Source of the DNA: Sphingomonas melonis
GTDB taxonomy: Bacteria > Pseudomonadota > Alphaproteobacteria > Sphingomonadales > Sphingomonadaceae
DNA length: 64,000 nucleotides
Direction of reading: 5' to 3'
NCBI RefSeq assembly: GCF_013409985.1
Contig: NZ_JACCBY010000002.1
Location: forward strand, 558,001 to 622,000
Under the pieces are notes generated by a model that saw nothing but the letters and a program-made list of their open reading frames with translations, was not told where the DNA came from and ran no database searches. A program made the translations under genes and the position numbers. Positions 35,572-43,532 of this stretch are shown in pieces (the first letter of the stretch is position 1; each line of letters begins with the position of its first letter).

Positions 35572-37283
35572 TCAGGCCGGGAGCAATTGCAGCTCCGGGC
35601 TGAGTTCGGCGCGGATCGCCTGGATCGTCGCCATCGCCTCGCCCGGCTCGACCCCGAGCGACATCAGCGCCTGCGCCGCCAGGCCGAGCCCGGCCGCATA
35701 ATTCTCCGGGAAGATGTGCGACGCCCCGGCCTGCACCAGCGCACCGAGATGCGCATCGTCGCGCAGGCTGGCGATCACCTGGATCTGCGGATTGAGATGC
35801 CGCGCCTCGCGGATGATCCGCACCGACCGGTGCCAATTGTTGACGAGGATGACGATCGCCGCGGCGCGCTCGATCCCCGCCGCCTTGAGGATGCCCGCGC
35901 GCGTCGCATCGCCGAAGACGGCGCGATGGCCATCGTTCTGCGCGCGGCGCAGCCGTTCGACGTCGCGCTCGATCGCGACATAGGGCACCCGGCGCGCCTC
36001 CAGCGTGATCGCCACCAGCCGCCCCACCGGCCCGCAGCCGGCGAGCACGACATGGCCGCTCAGGCCCGCGCTGGTCGCGCGGATCGAGGCTTCCTGCTGA
36101 TCCGCCAGCGCCGGGCGCGGCGCGCGCGCAGCGAGCGCGGCGAGCCGGTCGCTGAGCTGGGCGACCAGCGGCGCGAGCAGCATGCTGAGCGCGATGGCGC
36201 CGAGGATCGGCTGCCCGATGGGGGTAGGCAGCAGCGCGGTGTCGAGCGCATGGCCGACGATGAGCAGGCCGAGTTCGCCGGCATGCGCCAGCACCAGGCC
36301 GGTGCGCGCGGCGCTGTGCGTGTCCAGCCCGGCCAGACGCGTGACGCCGAACACGACCAGGCATTTGACCGCCATGATCGCCGCGAGGAGGCCCGCCGTC
36401 ATCCCCGGCTTGGCGAGCAGCGCGGCCCAGTCGACCGACATGCCGACCGTGATGAAGAAGATGCCGACCAGCACGTCGCGGAACGGCCGGATCTCGTCCT
36501 CGAGCTGGTGGCGGAAGTCGCTTTCGCCGACGATCATGCCGACGACGAAGGCGCCGATCGGCAGCGACAGGCCGATCGACTGCGCCGCCAGCGCGGCGCC
36601 GGTGATGAGCGTCAGCACGGCGAGCAGGAACGCCTCGTTGGAGCGCGAACGGGCGACCGATTCGAGCAGCCGGCCGAGCGTCCGCCGCGCCAGGATCGCC
36701 GCGCTGACGAAGGCGAGGATGCTGATCGCCAGCCGCAGCAGGACGGCGTCGAGCGCCGCATCGCCGCTGGTGGTGTGCAGCGCCGCGACGATCGCGAGCA
36801 CGGTGAGCGCGACCAGATCTTCGAACAGGACGATCGCGGTCGCCGCCACGCCATAGCGGCTCGACACCTCATCGGTGTCGATCAGATGCTTGTGGACGAT
36901 CGCGGTCGACGACATGGCGATGGCCGCGCCGATGATGATCGACGGCAGGATCAGCAGGCCGGCAAGCTGGTGGCAGAGCAATGCCGCGATCGTGGTGACC
37001 GCGCCGACCGTCGCCAGCCCGAGCCCGAACACCGAGCCTCCGGCCGCGAGCAGCCGCGGCAGCGAGAATTCCAGCCCGATCACGAACATCAGCAGCGCGA
37101 CGCCGAGTTCGCCGAAGAAATGCGTCCCCTGCGCCTCGGGCACCGCGCCGAGGCCATGGGGCCCCAGCACCAGCCCGACGCCGAGATAGCCGACGATCGG
37201 CGACAGGCGCAGCCGGGTCAGCACGACGACCGCCGCAAAGGCGGCGCCGATCAAAGGAAGGTCTGAACAAGCGGATCAGCCAT
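35572..37283 (-). CDS. Kef-type monovalent cation:proton antiporter, likely 5' frameshift
   Basis: The product is a KefB/KefC-like transporter: about twelve helices of the Na/H exchanger fold (VGYLGVGLVLGPHGLG, SSTAIVHKHLID, GAFVVGMIVGESDF) and a C-terminal TrkA-N domain (HVVLAGCGPVGRLVAI, GDATRAGIL). In the continuous frame (35572-37254) the only possible start is a TTG without a ribosome site, and an upstream stop closes the frame. An ATG at 37283 begins MADPLVQTFL, exactly the expected N-terminus, but hits TGA; one added base near CCTTTGATC would join it to LIGAAFAAVVVL. I therefore give the extended coordinates and treat a one-base deletion, real or a sequencing error, as likely. Confidence 0.82.
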
Positions 37284-37602
37284 ACGGTGTCACACTCCTC
37301 GCACGATGAGCATGGGGCGTTGGGGCGGACGAATGTAGGAAGCGCGTGGATGTTGTCACGGCCGCCGCGCGATGCCGCGACACTACCGCCCCCGCCCCCG
37401 CCTCTGCCGCCGCCGCCGCGCCGCGCCGCGCCGCGGACGCCTGCGTGACCCGAAAATTTTAACGTCGATAGGTCTTGATCCGACCGATCGCATAACCAGC
37501 TACGGCGCGCCGGACGCCGCACCGGGTCCGGAACGGACATCGAGGGCGCCGACTGTCGCGGCGCATCTCCCGTCCAGATCGCTTCCTGTGGAGGATTTGG
37601 AG
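37284..37602. other. intergenic upstream of kef and lipoprotein genes
   Basis: No gene is recognised. It contains the kef leader with GAGGAG at 37295-37300, a strikingly pure C/G run (CCGCCGCCGCC... about 37377-37440), and the AT-rich AAAATTTTAACG near 37453-37464, which may mark a promoter for the downstream plus-strand genes. Confidence 0.5.
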
Positions 37603-37704
37603 ATGAGAACGACCATCGAACGCATGTCAGATCCCGGCGGATCATCCCGCCGCGCGCGGCGACCGGCACCGGCCCGCCCGGACGCGTCGCCCGCGACGGC
37701 GTGA
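37603..37704 (+). CDS. possible 33-residue leader ORF
   Basis: ATG at 37603 is preceded by GGAGG at an eight-base spacing, which is a strong ribosome site. The predicted product (MRTTIERMSDPGGSSRRARR...) is basic and proline-rich, with no known family. It ends 57 bp before the YfdX-like lipoprotein start and may be a small leader peptide or a chance frame. Confidence 0.3.
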   Translation: MRTTIERMSDPGGSSRRARRPAPARPDASPATA

Positions 37705-37760
37705 GTACGCCGGACCGGTTCGCCCACCCACCCCTCGATCTTCAGGAAAGGAGAAGCATC

Positions 37761-38660
37761 ATGAAACGCACCCTGCTTGCCACCACCGCGTCCAGCCTCC
37801 TGCTTCTGGCCGCCTGCTCGAAGGAGGCGCCCAGCAACACCGTCGCCGAGAACGCGACCACCCCGCCCGCCGCCGCGGCAACGCCGGTGACGCCGAGCAC
37901 CGACCGTCGCACGCTGATCCAGGATGCCGTCGCAGCGCTGCAACAGACCGAGAATGCGCTCGCCGCGCTCGACCGGAAGGACGGCAAGGCGGCGACCGCC
38001 GCCCTCGAAGCCGCCACCGGCAAGCTCGAGATCGTGCTGGCCCGCAACCCGCATCTCGCCCTCGCGCCGGTCGACGTGACCGTCATCACGCACGACGTCC
38101 TCGCCTCGGTCGATGCGGTCGAGACGCTGCGCAAATCGGCCAAGGCGGCGCTCGACGACGGCCGCATCCAGGAGGCGCGCCACCTGATCGACGGGCTCGC
38201 CAGCGAAAGCGTCGTGCGGGTGAGCAACATCCCGCTGGCGACCTATCCGGCGGCGATCAAATCGGCCGCCGCGCTGGTCGCGCAGAACCGCCTCGATGCG
38301 GCGAAGACGGTGCTGGAGACCGCGCTCGGCACGATCGTGGTCGAGGACGTGATTCATCCGCTGCCGCTGACCCGCGCCAGCGTGGCGATCGAAGAGGCGC
38401 GCACGCTCGCCGCCAAGGCGAACCGCAGCGCCGCCGACGACGCGCGCATCCAGCGGCTGCTGGCCACGGCGCGCGAACAGCTGCGCCTCGGCCAGGCGCT
38501 GGGCTATGCCACCAAGGACCAGATGAAGGACCTGCTCAAGACCGTCGACGACATCGAGGACAGCACCAAGAACAAGGGCGCGGGCACCAACGTGTTCGAC
38601 AAGATCCGCAACCTGTTCAAACAGGCGAACGAGGCCAGCCAGCCGCCCCGCAAATCATAA
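37761..38660 (+). CDS. YfdX family lipoprotein
   Basis: A 299-residue lipoprotein. MKRTLLATTASSLLLLAACS is a type II signal with the lipobox LAAC, so the mature protein starts at the Cys. The body matches the YfdX family, helical periplasmic proteins linked to acid and antibiotic stress in enterobacteria (QDAVAALQQTENALAALD, VDVTVITHDVLASVDAVETL, SVVRVSNIPLATYPAAIKSA). The start is set by AAGGAG seven bases upstream. The C-terminus (FDKIRNLFKQANEA) is basic. It ends at a very long perfect hairpin. Confidence 0.85.
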   Translation: MKRTLLATTASSLLLLAACSKEAPSNTVAENATTPPAAAATPVTPSTDRRTLIQDAVAALQQTENALAALDRKDGKAATAALEAATGKLEIVLARNPHLALAPVDVTVITHDVLASVDAVETLRKSAKAALDDGRIQEARHLIDGLASESVVRVSNIPLATYPAAIKSAAALVAQNRLDAAKTVLETALGTIVVEDVIHPLPLTRASVAIEEARTLAAKANRSAADDARIQRLLATAREQLRLGQALGYATKDQMKDLLKTVDDIEDSTKNKGAGTNVFDKIRNLFKQANEASQPPRKS

Positions 38661-38688
38661 CCGCCGCGGCCTTCCCCGCGCCGCACTG

Positions 38689-38747
38689 GGCCGGATCGAC
38701 ATCCCATTCCTCCCCGCCAAGGGGAGGAATGGGATGTCGATCCGGCC
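38689..38747. terminator. 27-bp perfect inverted repeat between convergent genes
   Basis: The arms 38689-38715 and 38721-38747 are perfectly complementary over 27 bp with a 5-nt loop (GCCAA). The right arm reaches the stop codon (TAG) of the TonB receptor on the minus strand. It is probably a bidirectional terminator, but its length and the 17 nt shared with 3340-3356 mark it as a member of a dispersed mobile-like repeat family. Confidence 0.8.
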
Positions 38748-41002
38748 TAGCCGAAGGTGTAGCGCAGCGTCGCGAAGACGGTGCGGGGGCTGCCGTAATA
38801 ATTGCCCCGCGCGGTCGAGAAGATGCGCGCGTAATAGGTGCGATCGAGCACGTTGTTGACGTTCACCGACACGCCGAGCTGCTCGGTCAGCCGATAGCCG
38901 GCGCGCAGGTCGAGCACCGCATAGCTCCCCTGGCGGACGACGGTGGAGATCGTGCGCGTGCCGTTGGCGGCGACCGACGATGGGGTGCCGCCGGAGGTCG
39001 CGCCGAAGACCGTCAGTCCGCCGCCGAAGCTCGCGCCGGCGAGCAGCCCGTCCGTCGGCGCATAATTGGTGAACACCTTGCCCATGTGGCGCGGGATGAC
39101 CGGCACGAACAGGCTGCCTTCGAGCGCCGGGTTGATGTCCTCCAACAGCTTGGTGCGCGTGTAGCTGTAGCCGCCGTTGACGCGCCAGCCCGGCAGGATC
39201 TCGCCGGTCGCCTCCACCTCGACGCCGCGGGCGCGCACCTTGCCGAGCTGATAATAGAGCGTGGTGTCGACGGGATCGTTGACCAGCCGGTTGCGCTGCG
39301 TGATCTGATAGGCGGCGGCGGAGAGCAGCAGCCGATCGTGCATCAGCGACAGCTTGCTGCCCGCCTCATATTGCGCGCCGACCATCGGTTCGATCCGGCC
39401 GCCGTCGCCGCGCTGGCGCCCGACCGGCTGGGCCTGCGGCGTGAAGCTGTCGGCATAGCTGGCGTAGAGGTTGAGGTGCCCGGTCACGTCCCACACGATC
39501 CCGGCATAGGGCGTGAAGCGGTTGTCGATCGTATAGCCGGTGCGCCCGCCCGGCACCGGCAGCAGCGTGCGCGTGTCGGTGTCGAACCAGGTCAGGCGCC
39601 CGCCGCCGATCAGCGTCAGCCCGGCGAGCGGGCTCAGCCGCATCTGACCGTACAGGCCATATTGTTCGAGATGCGTGGCCGTGCCGCCATAGACCTGGGT
39701 GACGCATTGCGGCGGCGTCTGCACCGGCGTGCATATGCCCGCGGTGCCCTGCACCGGATAGGGCGGCAGCGGGCCATAGGGGTCGAGCGGCGGCTCGGCC
39801 GGCGAAATCGGGTTGAAGACGTCGATCCGCGCATAGTTCGACAGCCGCGTGAAATAGGAGGTGCCGCTGCTCGCCTGATAATCGGCACCGAGGATCAGCG
39901 TCTGGTCGCGGCCGAACAGCGGGAAGCTGCCGATGCCGTTGACGTCGAACGAGCGCGTCCGCTGCCGGCTGTCGCCGCGATAGGCGATCTGGCTGGTCAC
40001 GCCGCGATTGGCCGGGGTCACCGGCTGCGCGCCGATATAGCTGTAGACGTCGACGCGATCGACATCGGTGTAGAGCCCGGTCGCGCGCAGCGTCCAGCGA
40101 TCGGAGACGCGATGCGCCAGCTCGACGAAGCCCGACCAGGTCCGGGCATTGAAGCGGTTCCAGTCGGCACCGAGATAGGTCGAGCGCCGCACGTCGAGCA
40201 GGCGCCCGTCGCTGCCGTCCGCGCCGCCGGCATAGCCGGGCAGACCCGACTGGATCGCCGGACGGAAGCGATCGTAATTGACCCCCGCGGTCAGCGTGGT
40301 GCGCGAACCGATCGCGAGCGACCCGACCGCGAACGCCGCCAGCCGGTTGCGATGCGCGGTGTCGAAGAACTGGTCCTGATCCTGCGCCATGACGCCGGCA
40401 CGCACCTTGCCGACCGCGCCGACCGGCGTCGACGCATCGAGTTCGAGGCGCAGATTGCTGTAGCTGCCATAGCCCGCGCTCGCCTGTATCCGCGCGGTGT
40501 CGAGCGGCCGCTTGCGGACCAGGTTGATGCTGCCCGCCGGATTGCCCGATCCGCTGAACAGGCCGGCGGGGCCGCGCAGCACCTCCAGCCGGTCGTAGGC
40601 GAACAGGTCGGGCACCGCCGACGGGAAGTTGACCGACAGCGTCGGCACGCCGTCGATCAGATAATTGTTGATCGCGAAGCCCCGCGACAGGAACGACGGG
40701 TCCTCGCTGCCGACGCCGTTGACCGTGATGCCGTTGGTCGCGGTCAGCGCGTCCTCCAGCGTGAACAGGTTCTGCGCCTCGATCTGCTCGTGATCGATGA
40801 CGCTGATCGTGTTGGGCGTGTCCTTGAGCGGCGTCACCGTCTTGCCGACGCCGCGGCCATAGCTCTTGCCGACGACGAGGATCTCATCGTCGCGCTGCCC
40901 TTCGGTCGCGCTCGCATCGGCGGGTTCGCGCGGCACCGGCATCGATTCGGGCGCACCCCCCACCACAGCCACGCTCGCCAGCAGAATACCCAGATTGATC
41001 AC
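38747..41002 (-). CDS. TonB-dependent siderophore receptor
   Basis: A 751-residue outer membrane receptor of the FhuE/FpvA/FecA-like siderophore type. After a short signal segment, the TonB box-like DDEILVVGKSYG and plug motifs KDTPNTISVIDHEQIEAQN, FLSRGFAINNYLIDGVPT and DRLEVLRGPAGLFSGSGNPAGSINLVRKRP are present, then a 22-strand barrel ending in Phe-Gly (TLRYTFG). The start is a GTG at 41002 with GGGGA upstream. A Fur-like inverted repeat lies 42-58 bp upstream. The exact siderophore cannot be predicted. The stop codon lies inside the 27-bp hairpin. Confidence 0.92.
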   Translation of the reverse strand: MINLGILLASVAVVGGAPESMPVPREPADASATEGQRDDEILVVGKSYGRGVGKTVTPLKDTPNTISVIDHEQIEAQNLFTLEDALTATNGITVNGVGSEDPSFLSRGFAINNYLIDGVPTLSVNFPSAVPDLFAYDRLEVLRGPAGLFSGSGNPAGSINLVRKRPLDTARIQASAGYGSYSNLRLELDASTPVGAVGKVRAGVMAQDQDQFFDTAHRNRLAAFAVGSLAIGSRTTLTAGVNYDRFRPAIQSGLPGYAGGADGSDGRLLDVRRSTYLGADWNRFNARTWSGFVELAHRVSDRWTLRATGLYTDVDRVDVYSYIGAQPVTPANRGVTSQIAYRGDSRQRTRSFDVNGIGSFPLFGRDQTLILGADYQASSGTSYFTRLSNYARIDVFNPISPAEPPLDPYGPLPPYPVQGTAGICTPVQTPPQCVTQVYGGTATHLEQYGLYGQMRLSPLAGLTLIGGGRLTWFDTDTRTLLPVPGGRTGYTIDNRFTPYAGIVWDVTGHLNLYASYADSFTPQAQPVGRQRGDGGRIEPMVGAQYEAGSKLSLMHDRLLLSAAAYQITQRNRLVNDPVDTTLYYQLGKVRARGVEVEATGEILPGWRVNGGYSYTRTKLLEDINPALEGSLFVPVIPRHMGKVFTNYAPTDGLLAGASFGGGLTVFGATSGGTPSSVAANGTRTISTVVRQGSYAVLDLRAGYRLTEQLGVSVNVNNVLDRTYYARIFSTARGNYYGSPRTVFATLRYTFG

Positions 41003-41043
41003 GCAACGTCCCCTTTGTTGCCCGCCACCTAGCGAACACGTTG

Positions 41044-41060
41044 TTGCGAGTCACTAGCAA
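41044..41060. promoter_or_regulatory. Fur-box-like inverted repeat
   Basis: TTGCGAG-TCA-CTAGCAA is an inverted repeat with one mismatch in seven-base arms, in the divergent space between the siderophore receptor and the ATP-grasp gene. TTGC...GCAA arms of this kind occur in Fur sites of alphaproteobacteria. It could control either or both genes. Confidence 0.45.
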
Positions 41061-41149
41061 TATCAATGTCTGCTTTGTGTCGGAATGTTAACGGCTTCGC
41101 GTCGCGCGGCGCGATTGCCTGACCTCGTAGCGCCCGCTACCGCCGCCTT

Positions 41150-42118
41150 ATGTCGACCATCGCCCCGCCCCGTCCGTGCCGCGCTCCGCAGGACGGCGCC
41201 ATGGCGGCAGCGCCGATGACGCGGGCGTTCAACCATGTCGTCGCGGGCCCGCATTTCCGGCGCCGCTTCGGCCGCTGGCCGCTGCCGCCGGCCGATCCGC
41301 GCGCGATGATCAACGACCTGATCTTCGGCCGGATGATCGACCCGCGCTGGACACCGCTCGAACGCGCCTTCGTCGACAAGGAGACGGCCAAGGTCGAGGC
41401 GCGGCGCCTGCTGCCGACGCTGCGGATGCCGCAGACGCTGGCGGTCATCGCGATGGAGCAGGTCGCGTCGGCCACCGCGATGTTCGAACGGCTCCGCCCC
41501 TTCCTGGGGACGGCGACGATCGCCAAGCCGACGCATGCGAGCGGCGGCACCGTGTTCCTGCGCGATGTCGCCGCGCCCACCGACCTCGGCCACCTGTATC
41601 AGCTCGCCCGCGCGGACTACGCCGCGATCCTGCGCGAGATGCAATATTGGCGGCTACCGCGGAAGATCATCGTCGAGACGCTGGTGCCGAGCGCCGACGG
41701 GACCTCGCCCGACGATTACAAATTCCACTGCGTCCGCGGCGAACCGCTGGTGTGCCAGGTCGATCACAGCCGCTTCGGCGCGCCGTGGAGCCGGCTCTAT
41801 CACGTCCCGAGCTTCGCGCCGATGGACCGCGACGACGGGCTCTCGCCGCCCGCGAGCCATGTGCTGCCGGCGCCCGACCGGATCGCGGCGATGATCGCCG
41901 CCGCGCGGGCGCTGTCGGCGCCGTTCGATTTCGTCCGCGTCGATCTCTACGACGGGCTGGACGGCGTCTATTTCGGCGAGCTGACCTTCACCCCGGCAGC
42001 GTCGCTCGGCATCGCGCCGGCGGCGGCGGGCGACCATGCGATGAACGCGACGCATCGCCTGTACAGCCGGATCGTCATGCGCGCGCTCGCCGAACGCACG
42101 ACGCTCTCGTCGCGCTGA
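41150..42118 (+). CDS. TupA-like ATP-grasp protein
   Basis: A 322-residue (at most) protein matching the TupA-type ATP-grasp family, enzymes thought to ligate amino acids or other acids onto polysaccharides. Key parts are FVDKETAKVEARRLL, AKPTHASGGTVFLRD (ATP-binding glycine-rich loop), DYKFHCVRGEPLVCQVDHSRFG and the metal-binding DFVRVDLYDGLDGVYFGELTFTPAAS. Starts at 41150, 41201 and 41216 are all possible; the family region begins near RAFNHVVAG. No other polysaccharide gene is near, and it is divergent from the siderophore receptor. Confidence 0.8.
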   Translation: MSTIAPPRPCRAPQDGAMAAAPMTRAFNHVVAGPHFRRRFGRWPLPPADPRAMINDLIFGRMIDPRWTPLERAFVDKETAKVEARRLLPTLRMPQTLAVIAMEQVASATAMFERLRPFLGTATIAKPTHASGGTVFLRDVAAPTDLGHLYQLARADYAAILREMQYWRLPRKIIVETLVPSADGTSPDDYKFHCVRGEPLVCQVDHSRFGAPWSRLYHVPSFAPMDRDDGLSPPASHVLPAPDRIAAMIAAARALSAPFDFVRVDLYDGLDGVYFGELTFTPAASLGIAPAAAGDHAMNATHRLYSRIVMRALAERTTLSSR

Positions 42119-42133
42119 CCGGCACTCGCGGGG

Positions 42134-42247
42134 TCAGAACAGCCCGATCTTCGCCCCCAGCGCCCATATCATGCCGCCGAAGCCCGCCAGGAACAGGACG
42201 GTCGCGACCATCGCGCCGAGGTCGACGGACGCGGAGCGACGCTTCAC
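42134..42247 (-). CDS. 37-residue membrane peptide
   Basis: A GTG start at 42245-42247 overlaps the stop of the preceding small gene (GTGA). The product has a basic start (MKRRSASVD), a single membrane helix (GAMVATVLFLAGFGGMIWAL) and a short tail. Length, coupling and hydrophobicity support a real gene, but it was too short for ordinary calling and no function is known. Confidence 0.55.
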   Translation of the reverse strand: MKRRSASVDLGAMVATVLFLAGFGGMIWALGAKIGLF

Positions 42248-42429
42248 TGCCCCGGCGCCGCCTTCACGATGCCGTGCACCTGCTCCAGCGTGTTGAGGAT
42301 GAGGCGCAGGTCTTCGGCGGTCAGCGCGCTCGCCTCATCGACATACGCGCCGGCGTCGAAGCCCGCGACGAAGGCGTGAAGGTGGTTGAGGGCTTCGCCC
42401 AGCCGGTGGGTCGCTGCATCTTCGGTCAT
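42244..42429 (-). CDS. 61-residue acidic protein, unknown function
   Basis: A small acidic, mainly helical protein (RLGEALNHLHAFVAGFDAGAYVDEASALTAEDLRLILNTLEQVHGIV). It is not a recognised family. It is the first of two tiny genes that overlap by four bases, in a space between the convergent ATP-grasp gene and serine acetyltransferase. The regular heptads could form a helical bundle. Confidence 0.55.
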   Translation of the reverse strand: MTEDAATHRLGEALNHLHAFVAGFDAGAYVDEASALTAEDLRLILNTLEQVHGIVKAAPGQ

Positions 42430-42485
42430 GACGCAAGCCTATGCACCCGCGGACGATTCGCACAAGCGAAGCCGGCCCGCGCCAA

Positions 42486-43427
42486 TCACGCCCGGTCGGC
42501 CGGCGGCGTCGGCAGCGCGCGGAACACCGGCGGCGGCGCCTCCACCAGCGTGTCGGCGGGCACGTCCTGCCGCAACCAGACGCCGCCACCGATCCGCGAG
42601 CGCGCGCCGATCGTCACCCGCCCGACCACCGTCGCATTGGCGTGGATCACGACATCGTCCTCGACGATCGGATGGCGCGGCGCGCCCGACTTGTCGCCGA
42701 ACAGGTCGGGGTCGCCGCCCAGCGTCACGCCCTGGTACAGGCGGACACGGTCGCCCAGGATCGCCGTCTCGCCGATCACCACGCCGGTGCCGTGATCGAT
42801 GAAGAAGCGCCGGCCGATCGTCGCGGCCGGGTGGATGTCGATCCCGGTGCCCGCATGCGCGATCTCGGCGATCAGCCGCGCGACCAGCGGCGCACCCAGC
42901 CGGTACAGCAGATGCGCGATACGATGATGGATGATCGCGGTGAACGAGGGATAGGCGACCAGCACCTCATCGACGCTACGCGCCGCCGGATCGGCGGCAT
43001 AGGCCGCCTCGACATCGCTATCGAGGATCGTGCGGATCGCGGGCAGGCCGGCGGCAAAGGCGCCGATCAGCCGTTCGGTACGCACCGCGGTCGCCTGCGT
43101 ATCGGCCTCCCCGCTGCTGTAGCTCAGTTCCAGATCGATCTGCGCCGCGAGCTGCGCCAGCGTCGATTCGAGCGAAGCGGCGATGAAGGCATTCTCGTTG
43201 GCGACGGTCAGCTCCGATGGCCCCAGTCGCAGCGGAAACAGCGCGGTGCCGAGTTCGCCGGTGATCCGCTTGAGCGCCTGGCGTGACGGAAAGTGGCTGC
43301 CGCGTTCGTCGTTGTGCGGATGCGCGGTCCGCCACGCGATCCGCGCGTGCTTCAACTGGTCGACGACGACGTCGATCTCCTGCGGAAAGGCGATCGACGG
43401 GTGACCGTCGGCGATGGGCTCAACCAT
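42486..43427 (-). CDS. serine O-acetyltransferase (CysE/EpsC type)
   Basis: A 313-residue protein that transfers acetyl from acetyl-CoA to serine for cysteine synthesis. The N-terminal helical domain includes DPAARSVDEVLVAYPSFTAIIHHRIAHLL and the hexapeptide-repeat left-handed helix contains GIDIHPAATIGRRFFIDHGTG (catalytic His), IGETAILGDRVRLYQGVTLGG and IGARSRIGGG. It is at the longer end of the family and resembles the EpsC/plant-type branch. It is transcribed away from Ndh with a gap of about 105 bp that holds a hairpin. Confidence 0.9.
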   Translation of the reverse strand: MVEPIADGHPSIAFPQEIDVVVDQLKHARIAWRTAHPHNDERGSHFPSRQALKRITGELGTALFPLRLGPSELTVANENAFIAASLESTLAQLAAQIDLELSYSSGEADTQATAVRTERLIGAFAAGLPAIRTILDSDVEAAYAADPAARSVDEVLVAYPSFTAIIHHRIAHLLYRLGAPLVARLIAEIAHAGTGIDIHPAATIGRRFFIDHGTGVVIGETAILGDRVRLYQGVTLGGDPDLFGDKSGAPRHPIVEDDVVIHANATVVGRVTIGARSRIGGGVWLRQDVPADTLVEAPPPVFRALPTPPADRA

Positions 43428-43478
43428 GATCTCGATCCTTGCTGCGGCCCGCCATCTCGGCGGAGGCGCAGGGGCTTG

Positions 43479-43497
43479 GCAAAGCAGCTTGCTTTGC
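43479..43497. terminator. hairpin between ndh and serine acetyltransferase
   Basis: GCAAAGCA (43479-43486) and TGCTTTGC (43490-43497) form an 8-bp stem with a 3-nt loop, 36 bp beyond the ndh stop and 51 bp before the serine acetyltransferase ATG on the same strand. It may end the ndh transcript or act in the acetyltransferase leader. Confidence 0.5.
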
Positions 43498-43532
43498 GCC
43501 GGCCCAAGCCTGGATTTCAGCGCCGGCCGGCG

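Noticed and set aside
34312..37266. 984-codon plus-strand frame across trpF-like, EamA and kef genes
   Set aside because: Very Arg/Asp/Gln-rich, typical of antisense frames in GC-rich DNA; real genes cover the other strand.
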